Source: Verrucomicrobiota bacterium (lineage in GTDB: Bacteria; Verrucomicrobiota; Verrucomicrobiia; Verrucomicrobiales; DEV007). Taken from it: a DNA stretch of 64,000 nucleotides. Below are positions 34,616-43,301 of this stretch, piece by piece (within the stretch, counting starts at the first letter, position 1; each line of letters starts with the position of its first letter). The stretch covers positions 62,001-126,000 of the forward strand of contig JAHDID010000011.1 of the NCBI GenBank assembly GCA_020630975.1, given 5' to 3'. A model generated the notes under the pieces. The model saw only the letters and a program-made list of their open reading frames with translations, was not told where the DNA came from and ran no database searches. The position numbers and the translations under genes were made by a program.

Positions 34616-36232
34616 TCATTGTGATCGCACATAATCGAGAATCCTGATAAACGACTGACCTCTGTTTTTCATATCAGGATAAAGTCGCCGTTGCTCCTTC
34701 CACAGTCGGCCGACTTCTGCACCTTTTGGGCCGGCTGTTTTGAACCACGCGTCGACATAGGCTTGATGCTTTGAGCCATGGTAGTCTTTGGGTAGATCGC
34801 GTTTGGCGATGGTCTCTAGGAGTTGGCGTATTTCTTTATCTTTATCATCGCTCTGAGAGGCCGTGAGCGGCGTGCTGGCGATGGGTTTTTCAGGTAGTAG
34901 GCTAGTCCTGACTAGTTCGGCCCCATCTTCTAGGCAGTAAAGAAAGCGCATGCCTCGCATGAAGAGCTGCTTTCCTGCCAGAGCGGGTGATGCATGAAAG
35001 CGATCGTTTAGTTGATTGGTAGCCAGCACCTGCAGTTCATCGCCCGGCTCGATCACCACGGTGGTCCCCTTTCTACCTAGAAAGTATATTTTCCCATCAG
35101 CACCGACTGGCGATGCGTAGATATCTCCCAGATCGGGGATGCGAGTGCGGCTGATCGTCTCCGAGCCATCGCTAGCCAGACGCGAGGTCAGGATATTTTG
35201 ATTCGACTGGGTGTAGTAGAGCTGCCCATCTAGGAGGATCGGCGATGGCACGTAGGGAGTGCCACGATCGGCCTGCCAGCGGATCGTGTCGGTCACGTCG
35301 CCCCGCCCGGTGATAGGTATCGCCAATAACGCGTGGCCTTTGTAGCCGCTCATACAATAGACCATATCGCCATCGACGATCGGGCTGGGCGTGCAATTGC
35401 TAGACATGCCGGTGGCCCACCAGATGACTTCGCCGGTCGCCAGATCGTAGCTGCGCACCTGCATCGTGGCGGCAGTGATCACCTGAGACACCCCATCGTG
35501 CTCGGCGATTGCCGGAGTCGCCCAGGAGTTTTTGGTATCTCTATCTTTTTCCCACAGCGTCTTGCCATCGGCGGTATTGAGCACCACGATACTCGACTGG
35601 CTGCGATCCTGATCTCGCACTAGGACGATCTTGCCATCGTGTACCACGGGCGAGCTGCCCTCGCCCAGACTGGCACCGATCCTGACCTGCCCCAGATCCC
35701 TCTGCCATAGCTTTTCACCATCTAGCGAGTAGGCATACAAACCCGCCGAGCCAAACCAACAGTACAGCCGTTCACCATCGCAAAAGGGCGAAGCCGAGGC
35801 GTAGCTGGCGTCTTTGTGGTGCCCCTCGTGAGGCACCAGAGTGGTCGCTACCGAGCGCCACAGCTGCTCGCCGCTCATCCGATCGAAACACAGCACCACC
35901 ATCTGGTAGCTGGTGTTGGGATGTTTGATGCCAAAGACTCGCTCCGGCTGATCTTCCGGCTTGGGCAGGCTCGGATCGACCTCGTAGGTATTGATCGCCG
36001 TAGTCAAATAGACCCGGTCACCCACGACGATCGGTGTGCTGGTACCCTTGCCCTCGATCTCTACCTTCCAGCGGACATTCTCGGTCTCGCTCCAAGTGAG
36101 CGGCGGCCGAGCCGATGGCGAGGTGCCATTGTTCTGCGGTCCGCGCCATTGGTGCCAGTCGGCAGCGGGCGAGTGGAGGTGGCAGGACAAGGCTGATAGA
36201 ATGAAAAAATGGCAGAGTGATCGGATGCTCAT
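34616..36232 (-). CDS. Secreted PQQ-like beta-propeller protein
   Basis: 538 residues with signal peptide MSIRSLCHFFILSALSCHLHSPA, then WHQWRGPQNNGTSPS, the standard opening of planctomycete/verrucomicrobial PQQ-propeller proteins. Blade motifs with the AxDxxTGxxxW pattern are seen as LCFDRMSGEQLWRS, VLNTADGKTLWEKD and SYDLATGEVIWWATG, giving an eight-bladed propeller. Such proteins resemble BamB rather than true quinoprotein dehydrogenases, and no Ca2+/PQQ catalytic set is evident. The last 90 residues are helical and lie outside the propeller. It is probably a periplasmic or secreted binding protein. It is preceded on the same strand by the EF-hand gene, separated by a 94-bp hairpin repeat. 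Confidence 0.82.
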   Translation of the reverse strand: MSIRSLCHFFILSALSCHLHSPAADWHQWRGPQNNGTSPSARPPLTWSETENVRWKVEIEGKGTSTPIVVGDRVYLTTAINTYEVDPSLPKPEDQPERVFGIKHPNTSYQMVVLCFDRMSGEQLWRSVATTLVPHEGHHKDASYASASPFCDGERLYCWFGSAGLYAYSLDGEKLWQRDLGQVRIGASLGEGSSPVVHDGKIVLVRDQDRSQSSIVVLNTADGKTLWEKDRDTKNSWATPAIAEHDGVSQVITAATMQVRSYDLATGEVIWWATGMSSNCTPSPIVDGDMVYCMSGYKGHALLAIPITGRGDVTDTIRWQADRGTPYVPSPILLDGQLYYTQSNQNILTSRLASDGSETISRTRIPDLGDIYASPVGADGKIYFLGRKGTTVVIEPGDELQVLATNQLNDRFHASPALAGKQLFMRGMRFLYCLEDGAELVRTSLLPEKPIASTPLTASQSDDKDKEIRQLLETIAKRDLPKDYHGSKHQAYVDAWFKTAGPKGAEVGRLWKEQRRLYPDMKNRGQSFIRILDYVRSQ

Positions 36233-36333
36233 GGAGTTCGGAGTTGGCTCGTTTAGGTATTCTCCGCATTAGAGTGGCTTATTCGGAAGGAAAAATGCGA
36301 ATTTATCGCGGCGGCTCGGAAACTAGCGAAGTC

Positions 36334-36427
36334 AATCAAGGAGGGGCGCACGTCTCGTCGCCCGGCTACCTCGGCCGAAGCATCTGGCTCAGCCTGCCGG
36401 GCGACGAGACGTCGCCCCTCTTTGATT
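36334..36427. repeat. GC-rich hairpin repeat (family 2), intact copy
   Basis: AATCAAGGAGGGGCG-ACGTCTCGTCGCCCGGCT and its reverse complement flank a 23-nt loop containing CTCGGCCGAAG. The arms are about 34 bp and nearly perfect. It lies between the EF-hand and PQQ genes and may also end transcription of the EF-hand gene, although it has no T-run. Confidence 0.85.
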
Positions 36428-36506
36428 ACCCACTCAGTAACCTACCCGAAAAGATCGACGAATTCGCCAGCATATCTACCCTGTGTCGAATACCAAACGG
36501 CCGGTT

Positions 36507-37247
36507 TTAGCCATCTGTCTCAGCCCCCATTTTACCGACATAGCTTGCCACCTCTTGTGGGCTAAGAGTGCCGTTTTTGTCTTTATCCGTCCGCTTAAAG
36601 TGATTATCCACGTGGCTCTTTCCGGCACAGATCGTGAGAAATTCTGCTTTGGTGAGCGTTCCGTTTTCATCATCATCAGCCATTGCGAACCACTCACCTG
36701 TCGTTTTGCGAGAGTATTTCCACCAGGAGACCTCGCTCATCACTTTGGTAAGTTCTTTTAAGTCGAGGAACCCGTCTTTATCCTTATCGGCTTTGGCGAA
36801 TCTATCTGGCCCATGCTTTGCCGAATGATACAGAGATGTCGCCATCTCGATGTAGTCGATCTTGCCGTCGGAATTGCGATCTGCCATGGCAAAGATCTGC
36901 TCCATACTCAGAGACGCTCGCTCCTCACCTAGTGGCTGATGCTCGGGGATTGGCAGGGTTAGTTGCAGCTTTTTGGTAGAGCCGCCTTTGATAGCTGCTT
37001 TGGCGGAAAATCCTATCGTAGGCTTTTGCTGATCTGCTGGTACCGATACGTACTGGATGCCAGACTTCGGCAGCGCTACCTCTCGGCTGTGTTCGCCTTG
37101 GTGCAGGATCGTGATGGATTGGCCGTCCTCAGATACCGCGGTGATCTTGCCGATCACTAGCGGGCTATCTTTCCCCTTGCTATTGGACTGGGCTAGAAGA
37201 CTCGACGTGGCAATCAGAAGGGTGAGCGAAAAGAGAATCGGTTTCAT
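36507..37247 (-). CDS. Secreted EF-hand calcium-binding protein
   Basis: 246 residues. The signal peptide ends near SLLAQ. The first 100 residues are a small beta-rich region (VIGKITAVSEDGQSITILHQGEH). Four EF-hand loops follow: DRNSDGKIDYIE, DKDKDGFLDLKE, DDDENGTLTKAE and DKDKNGTLSPQE. All have the Dx(D/N)xDG pattern and a Glu at position 12, so calcium binding is likely. Such proteins are frequent in Planctomycetes and Verrucomicrobia and often accompany secreted propeller or sulfatase proteins, but their roles are mostly unknown. It is on the same strand as the PQQ-propeller gene, which starts about 275 bp downstream beyond a hairpin repeat. Confidence 0.85.
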   Translation of the reverse strand: MKPILFSLTLLIATSSLLAQSNSKGKDSPLVIGKITAVSEDGQSITILHQGEHSREVALPKSGIQYVSVPADQQKPTIGFSAKAAIKGGSTKKLQLTLPIPEHQPLGEERASLSMEQIFAMADRNSDGKIDYIEMATSLYHSAKHGPDRFAKADKDKDGFLDLKELTKVMSEVSWWKYSRKTTGEWFAMADDDENGTLTKAEFLTICAGKSHVDNHFKRTDKDKNGTLSPQEVASYVGKMGAETDG

Positions 37248-37325
37248 AGCAGTGTGGTTGCTAGATCTTAGACAGGAAAAGGCTGCTTCTTAACAGAAAA
37301 TTAAGGGAAATTTTGCTCCTATAAC

Positions 37326-37424
37326 TTGGCTCAGCCTGCCGGGCGACGAGACGTTGCCCCTCCTTGATTGCCGCATACTTCGGCCGAGGTTGCCGGGCAT
37401 CTGAAGGCAGCCCCTCCTTGAGCG
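37326..37424. repeat. GC-rich repeat (family 2), rearranged copy
   Basis: GGCTCAGCCTGCCGGGCGACGAGACGT followed by GCCCCTCCTTGATT, then TTCGGCCGAGGTTGCCGGGCATCTGAAGGCAGCCCCTCCTTGAG. It carries the two half-element types head to tail and lies upstream of the diheme/ankyrin gene. Confidence 0.75.
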
Positions 37425-37554
37425 TGTTCACTCCTTGGGCCTGCCTACTTACTCTATCTTCCCACCGACTTGAGCAAATTCGGAAAATTTGTGATGACTT
37501 TTACACGTGTGAAGCTCTCAACCTCAAATCGTTCGTTTGCTACTAGTATGGGGA

Positions 37555-40500
37555 ATGAGAGTTCTGCTAGCCGCCACGCTTTCCATCCTATCGATACTGG
37601 GGCTTTTTCGTAGTCACGCTACCAATTCTGTCAAACCAGCCTCCCCTGTTGCGGATTTTCCCAAGAAAGTCGGCCACCCACCTTTCTTGAGCCCTCATGC
37701 GTCTCCGATCGCCAGCTATGACGGCCTGGTCTTTGTCGCCAATACCCCCTCGGACACTGTCGATGTGATCGATGCTGAGACTCGCAAGATCATCAGGCAG
37801 ATCGATGTCGGGGTCGATCCTGTGAGCGTAGCAGTGCGCCCAGACGGCAACGAGATCTGGGTGGCTAACCATGTGTCAGACTCGGTGAGCGTCATCGATA
37901 ATGCTCCACAGAGCCCGACACGGCACCATGTCATCGCCACTGTGCAGAACTTTGATCCCGAGGCAAAAGCCACTCGATTCGACGAGCCTGTCGGAATCGC
38001 TTTCGCTGGGAATGACAAAGCCTATGTGGCACTGTCTTCGGAGAATGAGATCGCTGTGATCGATGTCGGTTCTCGCAAGATCATCAAGCGCCTAAAGATC
38101 AATGCCCAAGATCCGCGTGCGATCGTGGTGCGGGATGAGAGGCTCTATGTGATCCCATTCGAGTCGAATAACCAAACTCAACTCTCAGGCGGGCGAGAAA
38201 AGGATATCGACGGCGACCTCGTTACTTTCGATGTGTATGAACACTCCGTGCACCATAATAATATCCTCTCGCTCGGGCATGTGACCGACATCGTCAAACA
38301 CTCCGAGGTGCCAGATCGAGATTTGTATGTATTTGATACGAGGACGGATCACCTCATCAAGACCGTAGATACACTCGGCACACTACTCTATGGTATAGCG
38401 GTCGACTCACATGGGCGAGTGTATCTGGCTCAGACCGATGCTCGCAATGACATCAATGGTCGATCTGGCACTGAGAAACACAGCCTAACCGAACTGGACA
38501 ACCGAGCCTTTCTCAATCGGGTCACCACCCTAGCTACTAGGGATGAGGATGCGCTGCCCGCGTTTTTCGACCTAGAGCCCCTACCTCCCCTGCACCCCGC
38601 ACCTGGAGAGGCGCTAGCGACACCCTTTGCGATACAGGTGAGCGAGGATGACTCGACGCTGGTGGTTTCTGCTGCAGGATCTGACAAAATCGTGACCATC
38701 GATACCGAGACTGGCGATATCCTAGGCAGGGTAGAGGTGGGTGCTGTGCCGCGCGGCATCGCGCTAGAGTCCGATAGCCTGGGCAGCCCCTCTCGGGCAT
38801 GGGTGCTCAATGCGGTGGGCAACACCGTATCGCTAGTCGATCTATCGACTCCATCGGCACCAGACGTAAAAGCCACGATCGAACTACACGATCCCACACC
38901 GCCGGTATTCAAACGCGGTAGATTGGCCTTCAATACCGCTAAGGCCTCCACCACAGAGACTTTCTCCTGCGCCAGCTGCCACCCCGATGGGCATACCGAT
39001 CAGCTACTCTGGGTGCTAAAGACACCCATCGTATCGGGCGGAGATCAGATCATGCCGCGCTCCACCATGCCAGTGCGTGGGCTGAGAGACACCCAGCCAT
39101 TTCACTGGGATGGTATACCCGGCGACCCCTATGGTGGAAATAACAGTGCCAACATCAGCGGCCATGTCGCGCCCAATGCCACCATCGGCAAACCCGAGAC
39201 CGCTACCCGCCACCTAGTGGATGGCAGCCTGAGCGGCACAATGATGAAAGTCGGCTCCGACTCAACAAACGACGAAGCCAAAGCTGGTGCCCTGAGCGCA
39301 GCCGAGCGCGATGATTTGGCCCAGTTTTTACTACACATCACCTACCCACCAGCGCAGAAGAGATCCTATACCAATGAACTATCAGATCGTGCTGAGAAGG
39401 GTTTCGAGTTATTCCACATCATCGGTAATGAAGAGGGCAAGCCGCAGCGCAATGTCTGTGGCGACTGCCACCGCATGCCCCACTGGGTGAGCACCAATAC
39501 TCCCGGCAGCGGTATGGATACACCTACCTGGCGAGGAGCTTACGATCGATTTCTGATCCTGCCTCAAGGTAGGCTAAATGTGATTGGTCTCGATTTTTAC
39601 CACCGCATCGCTGAGAAAGGCATACCCGAGCGAGATATGTGGCGTCTCTCGTGGCGCAACAATCCAGAATTCGACGCGGTCTGGGATATGGTGCTCGAAG
39701 GCAGCACCGGGTACTCAGGCTCGTTTGCCCGGCAGATCACGCTAAACCAGCAGACACAGTATACCGACCTACTAGCAGCCCTAGAGCGATCTGCTGCCGA
39801 GGGCGGTATCGTTTTGCAGGGAGAGGGCATCCTGATCGATGATAGCGGACACAGCGGCAAATCCCTATCTCTACAATACGATGGATCGAACTACATCGCC
39901 TCTAGCGGCGATCACTATAGCCGGGGCCAATTGGTCAGCCTAGCGTCGCAGGGTGCCTTCGTCGGCACCTTCACCGGTCGCCATGGAGAGAATGCCGACT
40001 ATCAGCACCCCCAGCCTGCACTATGGACACGGGGAGAAATACACAGTCAGCGAGGCAGCCAGCAGTTCCCGATTCTATTCGGCGAGACAAAGACCATGAA
40101 GATCAGTGGACGCTACCTCCAAGAGGGTGCGCACATCCTAGTCGATGGACGCACAGCGGAAGGCTCGATTGACATGAGCGACACGGATCACATCGATATC
40201 GCGCTGGCAGACTTGCCTACACCAGGGCTGCACTTTCTACAGGTCCAGAATCCTGGCGGACTGTTCAGTAATGACTTTATCTTCCATGTCGCTGCTAGCG
40301 AGGCCGAAGCCATGGAACGGCAAAATGCCTACCAACGCCACCGACCGGCACTATTCCGAGCCATCGCCAAAGGCGAAACTGGCAAAGCATTGCGGTTGAT
40401 ACAAGACGGAGCTAGCCTCGATGGCTATGATCCGGACAGTGGGTTGACACCGCTAAGTGCCGCCGCCTTCCACGGCAAGGGCAAGATACTAACCGCCCTG

Positions 40501-40815
40501 CTCGATCAGGGAGCCAATGCCACTCTCGCCAGTCGCGATGGCAATACTCCACTGCACACAGCCGCCTTTTTGTGCCGCACTGATCTGGTAAATCAATTGC
40601 TAGAAAACGGCGCTACTACTGATACCAAAAACCAACGTGGCGAAACACCTATCGATGTGGTGACTAGTGAATGGAGTAGAGAACTCGTCGGATTTTACCG
40701 CCATCTAGACAATATCGGAAATCTAGGTCTCGATCTCGAAGCAATTCGACATGCCCGCCCGGAGATCATGAATCTGCTGAAGAGTCACCATCAAGTAGAA
40801 GTCAATAAACCATAG
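37555..40815 (+). CDS. YVTN-type beta-propeller / diheme cytochrome c / ankyrin-repeat protein
   Basis: The ATG at 37555 (MRVLLAATL) opens a signal peptide. The track start at 37537 is a TTG. The mature protein has a YVTN propeller (VFVANTPSDTVDVID, EIWVANHVSDSVSVID, LVVSAAGSDKIVTID) over about residues 50-455. Two heme c sites follow, CASCH (near residue 470) and CGDCH (near residue 635), as in MauG/cytochrome-peroxidase-like proteins. An IPT/Ig-like segment comes next, then about two and a half ankyrin repeats (LTPLSAAAFHGKGKILTALLDQGAN, NTPLHTAAFLCRTDLVNQLLENGA) near 960-1040. It is probably a periplasmic redox protein with a binding tail. The whole run is one frame of 1086 codons, and the C-terminal ankyrin fusion is unusual. 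Its stop codon is the first triplet of a dispersed repeat. Confidence 0.78.
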   Translation: MRVLLAATLSILSILGLFRSHATNSVKPASPVADFPKKVGHPPFLSPHASPIASYDGLVFVANTPSDTVDVIDAETRKIIRQIDVGVDPVSVAVRPDGNEIWVANHVSDSVSVIDNAPQSPTRHHVIATVQNFDPEAKATRFDEPVGIAFAGNDKAYVALSSENEIAVIDVGSRKIIKRLKINAQDPRAIVVRDERLYVIPFESNNQTQLSGGREKDIDGDLVTFDVYEHSVHHNNILSLGHVTDIVKHSEVPDRDLYVFDTRTDHLIKTVDTLGTLLYGIAVDSHGRVYLAQTDARNDINGRSGTEKHSLTELDNRAFLNRVTTLATRDEDALPAFFDLEPLPPLHPAPGEALATPFAIQVSEDDSTLVVSAAGSDKIVTIDTETGDILGRVEVGAVPRGIALESDSLGSPSRAWVLNAVGNTVSLVDLSTPSAPDVKATIELHDPTPPVFKRGRLAFNTAKASTTETFSCASCHPDGHTDQLLWVLKTPIVSGGDQIMPRSTMPVRGLRDTQPFHWDGIPGDPYGGNNSANISGHVAPNATIGKPETATRHLVDGSLSGTMMKVGSDSTNDEAKAGALSAAERDDLAQFLLHITYPPAQKRSYTNELSDRAEKGFELFHIIGNEEGKPQRNVCGDCHRMPHWVSTNTPGSGMDTPTWRGAYDRFLILPQGRLNVIGLDFYHRIAEKGIPERDMWRLSWRNNPEFDAVWDMVLEGSTGYSGSFARQITLNQQTQYTDLLAALERSAAEGGIVLQGEGILIDDSGHSGKSLSLQYDGSNYIASSGDHYSRGQLVSLASQGAFVGTFTGRHGENADYQHPQPALWTRGEIHSQRGSQQFPILFGETKTMKISGRYLQEGAHILVDGRTAEGSIDMSDTDHIDIALADLPTPGLHFLQVQNPGGLFSNDFIFHVAASEAEAMERQNAYQRHRPALFRAIAKGETGKALRLIQDGASLDGYDPDSGLTPLSAAAFHGKGKILTALLDQGANATLASRDGNTPLHTAAFLCRTDLVNQLLENGATTDTKNQRGETPIDVVTSEWSRELVGFYRHLDNIGNLGLDLEAIRHARPEIMNLLKSHHQVEVNKP

Positions 40816-40950
40816 CGAGCCGAAGGCTCCAGAAATAATCGGTGTCATCCATGTTCAATCCGTCAAAATCCATGTAGAATTCTCAGGCTTTGCTATCAAA
40901 CACGGACTTTCAAGTTTGACTCCTAAAATCAAATTTCAAAATCTAAACTC
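40813..40950 (+). repeat. Dispersed repeat, family 1, copy b
   Basis: Begins at the TAG stop of the diheme/ankyrin gene (TAGCGAGCCGAAGGCT) and aligns over about 140 bp with 28864-29017, with scattered changes and small gaps. Confidence 0.8.
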
Positions 40951-40974
40951 ATACCCCAAACCACACCTACCACT

Positions 40975-41241
40975 ATGACTCTAGATACTGTGGCCAAGAT
41001 CCTGATTCGATGTTTTTGGATGGGCATCGCCTTTCAGCTATTTCTGCTACTATGGGCGCTACCGGGCGCTGAGTTTGCGCATTCTATGCACAGCAAGCTA
41101 TTCCAAATATCCCGCCACGAGTTCGACCTGATTATGTATTGTTGCATGGGGTTGGTGAAGCTAGTGTCTATCGTAGGGTTTCTCATTCCCTATTTGGCGA
41201 TTCGATTGGTGATGCGACAGCAGGCAAAGAAGCTATCGTAG
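40975..41241 (+). CDS. Small two-helix membrane protein, DUF6868-like
   Basis: 88 residues. It has two hydrophobic helices (LIRCFWMGIAFQLFLLLWALPG and MYCCMGLVKLVSIVGFLIPYLAIRLV). Between them, HSMHSKLFQISRHEFDLIMY matches the pattern of the small DUF6868 proteins found in many marine bacteria (a W/F followed by hydrophobic residues, then Glu-Phe-Asp). The function is unknown. It is probably an inner-membrane protein. It follows the family 1 repeat and ends directly against a family 2 repeat, which starts at the base after its TAG stop. The preceding gene on the same strand is the diheme/ankyrin protein, but the repeat in the gap makes cotranscription doubtful. Confidence 0.7.
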   Translation: MTLDTVAKILIRCFWMGIAFQLFLLLWALPGAEFAHSMHSKLFQISRHEFDLIMYCCMGLVKLVSIVGFLIPYLAIRLVMRQQAKKLS

Positions 41242-41404
41242 TTGGCTCAGCCTGCCGGGCGACGAGACGTCGCCCCTCCTTGATTTTCGCTGGCTGGACT
41301 GCAGAGACTCACGGTCAAAGAGGGGCTGCTTTTAGCTGCCCGGCAGGCTGAGCCAGTGCTTCGGCCGAGGTTGCTGGGCAGCTGAAGGCAGCCCCTCCTT
41401 GAGT
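41242..41404. repeat. GC-rich repeat (family 2), three half-elements
   Basis: TTGGCTCAGCCTGCCGGGCGACGAGACGTCGCCCCTCCTTGATT, then an inverted half (AGAGGGGCTGCTTTTAGCTGCCCGGCAGGCTGAGCC), then the CTTCGGCCGAGGTTGCTGGGCAGCTGAAGGCAGCCCCTCCTTGAG type. The pieces can pair in more than one way. Confidence 0.8.
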
Positions 41405-41422
41405 CCTCCGCTACGCCCCTTA

Positions 41423-42694
41423 TTACTCGACCGTCACCCGATCGATCACTAGGCCTGAGTCTACATCACGAGTCTGAATCCAGAGATGGCTGATTTCGTA
41501 GCCAATTGGAGTCTCGGGGAACTGCCGACGGCTTTTTTTGAAATCTGATACTGGAATCTTTATCTCAAATTCACCAGCAGGCTGTTTTTGCCTGGTGTAA
41601 TATTTGCCGGCAAAGCCACCTTTCGGGTGATGGGTGGTAAAACCTATATTGATAGCCGCTGGCTCGGCCACTCTACCGTAGAAAGTCAGATAGGAGCCAC
41701 TATCGATACGTAGTGGCGGCATGCCTCGGGATGAGGGGGCTAGGACTACTGAGTGTAGCAGCATCGGACGCTCTAATGTCTCCCTGAGCTTCTTATCCCC
41801 TCGCCATAGATGCGTATGAGTACGTACACTGCCGCCCTCGGTGAGATGACCTTGCAGAATATCGCCGGGCAATCGGCTCGACCATTGGCTGGTAGCTTGT
41901 TTACGCGGGTGGGCGGTGAACTCGGTATCCGACTCGAGGGCGGCGACGACTTGGTGATCCCGCTTGACCTCTTCTACCTGACCATCGGCAAGTCGCCTGA
42001 TCTTCACCAGCCCCTCATTCACCTGTAGGTGAGTGGAGAAATCACTAGCGACTACATTGAACTGAGTGCCCAGCACGGTGGCCTCTGCCGACGGCGTGTT
42101 CAGTACGAGCGGCTTCCCCTGGGGCTGAGTGGCGGCATCGACGGTGATATTGCCACGAGTCAGGCGCAGTTTTTTCTGCCCTCGGATCGAGTCGATATGG
42201 AGTCTAGCGATACCCGATACATGAATCTCTGTCGTGTCGGGAAAGGCTAGCTTTACCCACGAGTCGGCGGCCATGGTCTCGATCCAGCCTTTTTGTATCG
42301 CAAATTCGGGCTTCACTTCCTGCTCGATATCGCCCTCCTGCTGTATCCAGCGGACAGGGCCTGCATAGTCGACGACTTCGGCTATAGCTGGAGCGGGTCG
42401 GAGCCACCACACACATAGCCCCACCAAAATAATGCAACTTACTAAACCAACCAGCATGACTAGCCGTGCCGAGCTTCTACTCGGCGTCGCCTCTGCCGAC
42501 TGTTCGTGGGATCTATCGGATAGTGCCACCTTTTCACTCAGATCCTCGTGTAGACCGATGTAGTGAAGGTAGTAGCGCTGAGCTACAGGATCTTTATCCA
42601 GTATAGACTCTAGCATCTCCACCTCCTCCGGAGTGATGACCTCGTCCACCAGTCGTGCCAATAGAGTGTTCAGTTGTGCTTGATCAGACTTCAT
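41423..42694 (-). CDS. FecR-like anti-sigma/transmembrane regulator
   Basis: The start is placed at 42694 (MKSDQAQLN...). The upstream 31 residues of the track belong to the sigma-factor overlap. The cytoplasmic N-terminus (LLARLVDEVITPEEVEMLESIL) is the anti-sigma-like helical domain. A membrane helix lies at about 80-100 (LVMLVGLVSCIILVGLCVWWL), followed by a FecR domain (GWIETMAADSWVKLAFPDTTEIHVSG, AEATVLGTQFNVVASD) in the periplasm. The C-terminal 110 residues look like a beta-sandwich (LYGRV..., SYLTFYGRVAEPAAINIGFTTHH). It overlaps the ECF sigma gene by 11 bp, a normal sign of translational coupling. It would hold and release the adjacent sigma factor in response to an envelope signal. 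Confidence 0.85.
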   Translation of the reverse strand: MKSDQAQLNTLLARLVDEVITPEEVEMLESILDKDPVAQRYYLHYIGLHEDLSEKVALSDRSHEQSAEATPSRSSARLVMLVGLVSCIILVGLCVWWLRPAPAIAEVVDYAGPVRWIQQEGDIEQEVKPEFAIQKGWIETMAADSWVKLAFPDTTEIHVSGIARLHIDSIRGQKKLRLTRGNITVDAATQPQGKPLVLNTPSAEATVLGTQFNVVASDFSTHLQVNEGLVKIRRLADGQVEEVKRDHQVVAALESDTEFTAHPRKQATSQWSSRLPGDILQGHLTEGGSVRTHTHLWRGDKKLRETLERPMLLHSVVLAPSSRGMPPLRIDSGSYLTFYGRVAEPAAINIGFTTHHPKGGFAGKYYTRQKQPAGEFEIKIPVSDFKKSRRQFPETPIGYEISHLWIQTRDVDSGLVIDRVTVE

Positions 42695-43208
42695 TCCAGC
42701 CCTCCTTTCGTAAGGAACTCGTGATACAGGTGAGTAGCTGCCCGCGGATCTTCTCCAATGCGTAGTAAAGCTTGTGCATACTGACACCGCTTTTCTCAGC
42801 CTCTTCCTTCACCGCACCGTGGCGGCCATAGCGCAGGTCTACCCACTTTCGCTCCTGGTCGGTCAAGCGACCGAGGCAGCTATCTAGCGCCTGTCGCCGA
42901 GCTTCATTCAGAGGGCAATCCTCTTCGAATCGGCCGTTCAGCTGCTCCAATAAACCGTCTGAGAAAACCAGCTTTTCCCGCGCCTGCTTCTGCCGCCACT
43001 TCAGCACCTCCAGATAGGCGAAGCGAATCGCCCAGGGGACAAAGGGGCGCTCCGCATCATACTGCACCCACTTTTCCCACAGTAGAACGGAAACATCCTG
43101 TACCACCTCCTCGGCATCGGCCTGCCGTGGCACCATGGAATAGACATAGCGCCGTACCTCCGCCTGATGGCGGGTCCATAGCCGGACATAATCTGAAGTG
43201 GGATCCAT
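42684..43208 (-). CDS. ECF RNA polymerase sigma factor (PVC-type)
   Basis: 174 residues, typical ECF length. Region 2 is seen at about 10-75 (RYVYSMVPRQADAEEVVQDVSVLLWEKW, VPWAIRFAYLEVLKWRQKQ) and region 4 at about 105-165 (CLGRLTDQERKWVDLRYGRHGAVKEEAEKSGVSMHKLYYALEKIRGQL). This matches the Rhodopirellula/Verrucomicrobium sigma-70-like subfamily. It directs RNA polymerase to a small regulon and is paired with the overlapping FecR-like gene. In related bacteria such pairs often control secreted sulfatases and glycan-use genes, which are common around here, but no TonB receptor is adjacent. Confidence 0.92.
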   Translation of the reverse strand: MDPTSDYVRLWTRHQAEVRRYVYSMVPRQADAEEVVQDVSVLLWEKWVQYDAERPFVPWAIRFAYLEVLKWRQKQAREKLVFSDGLLEQLNGRFEEDCPLNEARRQALDSCLGRLTDQERKWVDLRYGRHGAVKEEAEKSGVSMHKLYYALEKIRGQLLTCITSSLRKEGWNEV

Positions 43209-43301
43209 ACAGCTGATAGGGAAGAAAGCGTCACTGTACCTCCTCTATTGACGAGGATATTCGGAAAACTTTTTCAGTTTTTTCGACCTGCAAAGCGTTC
43301 T

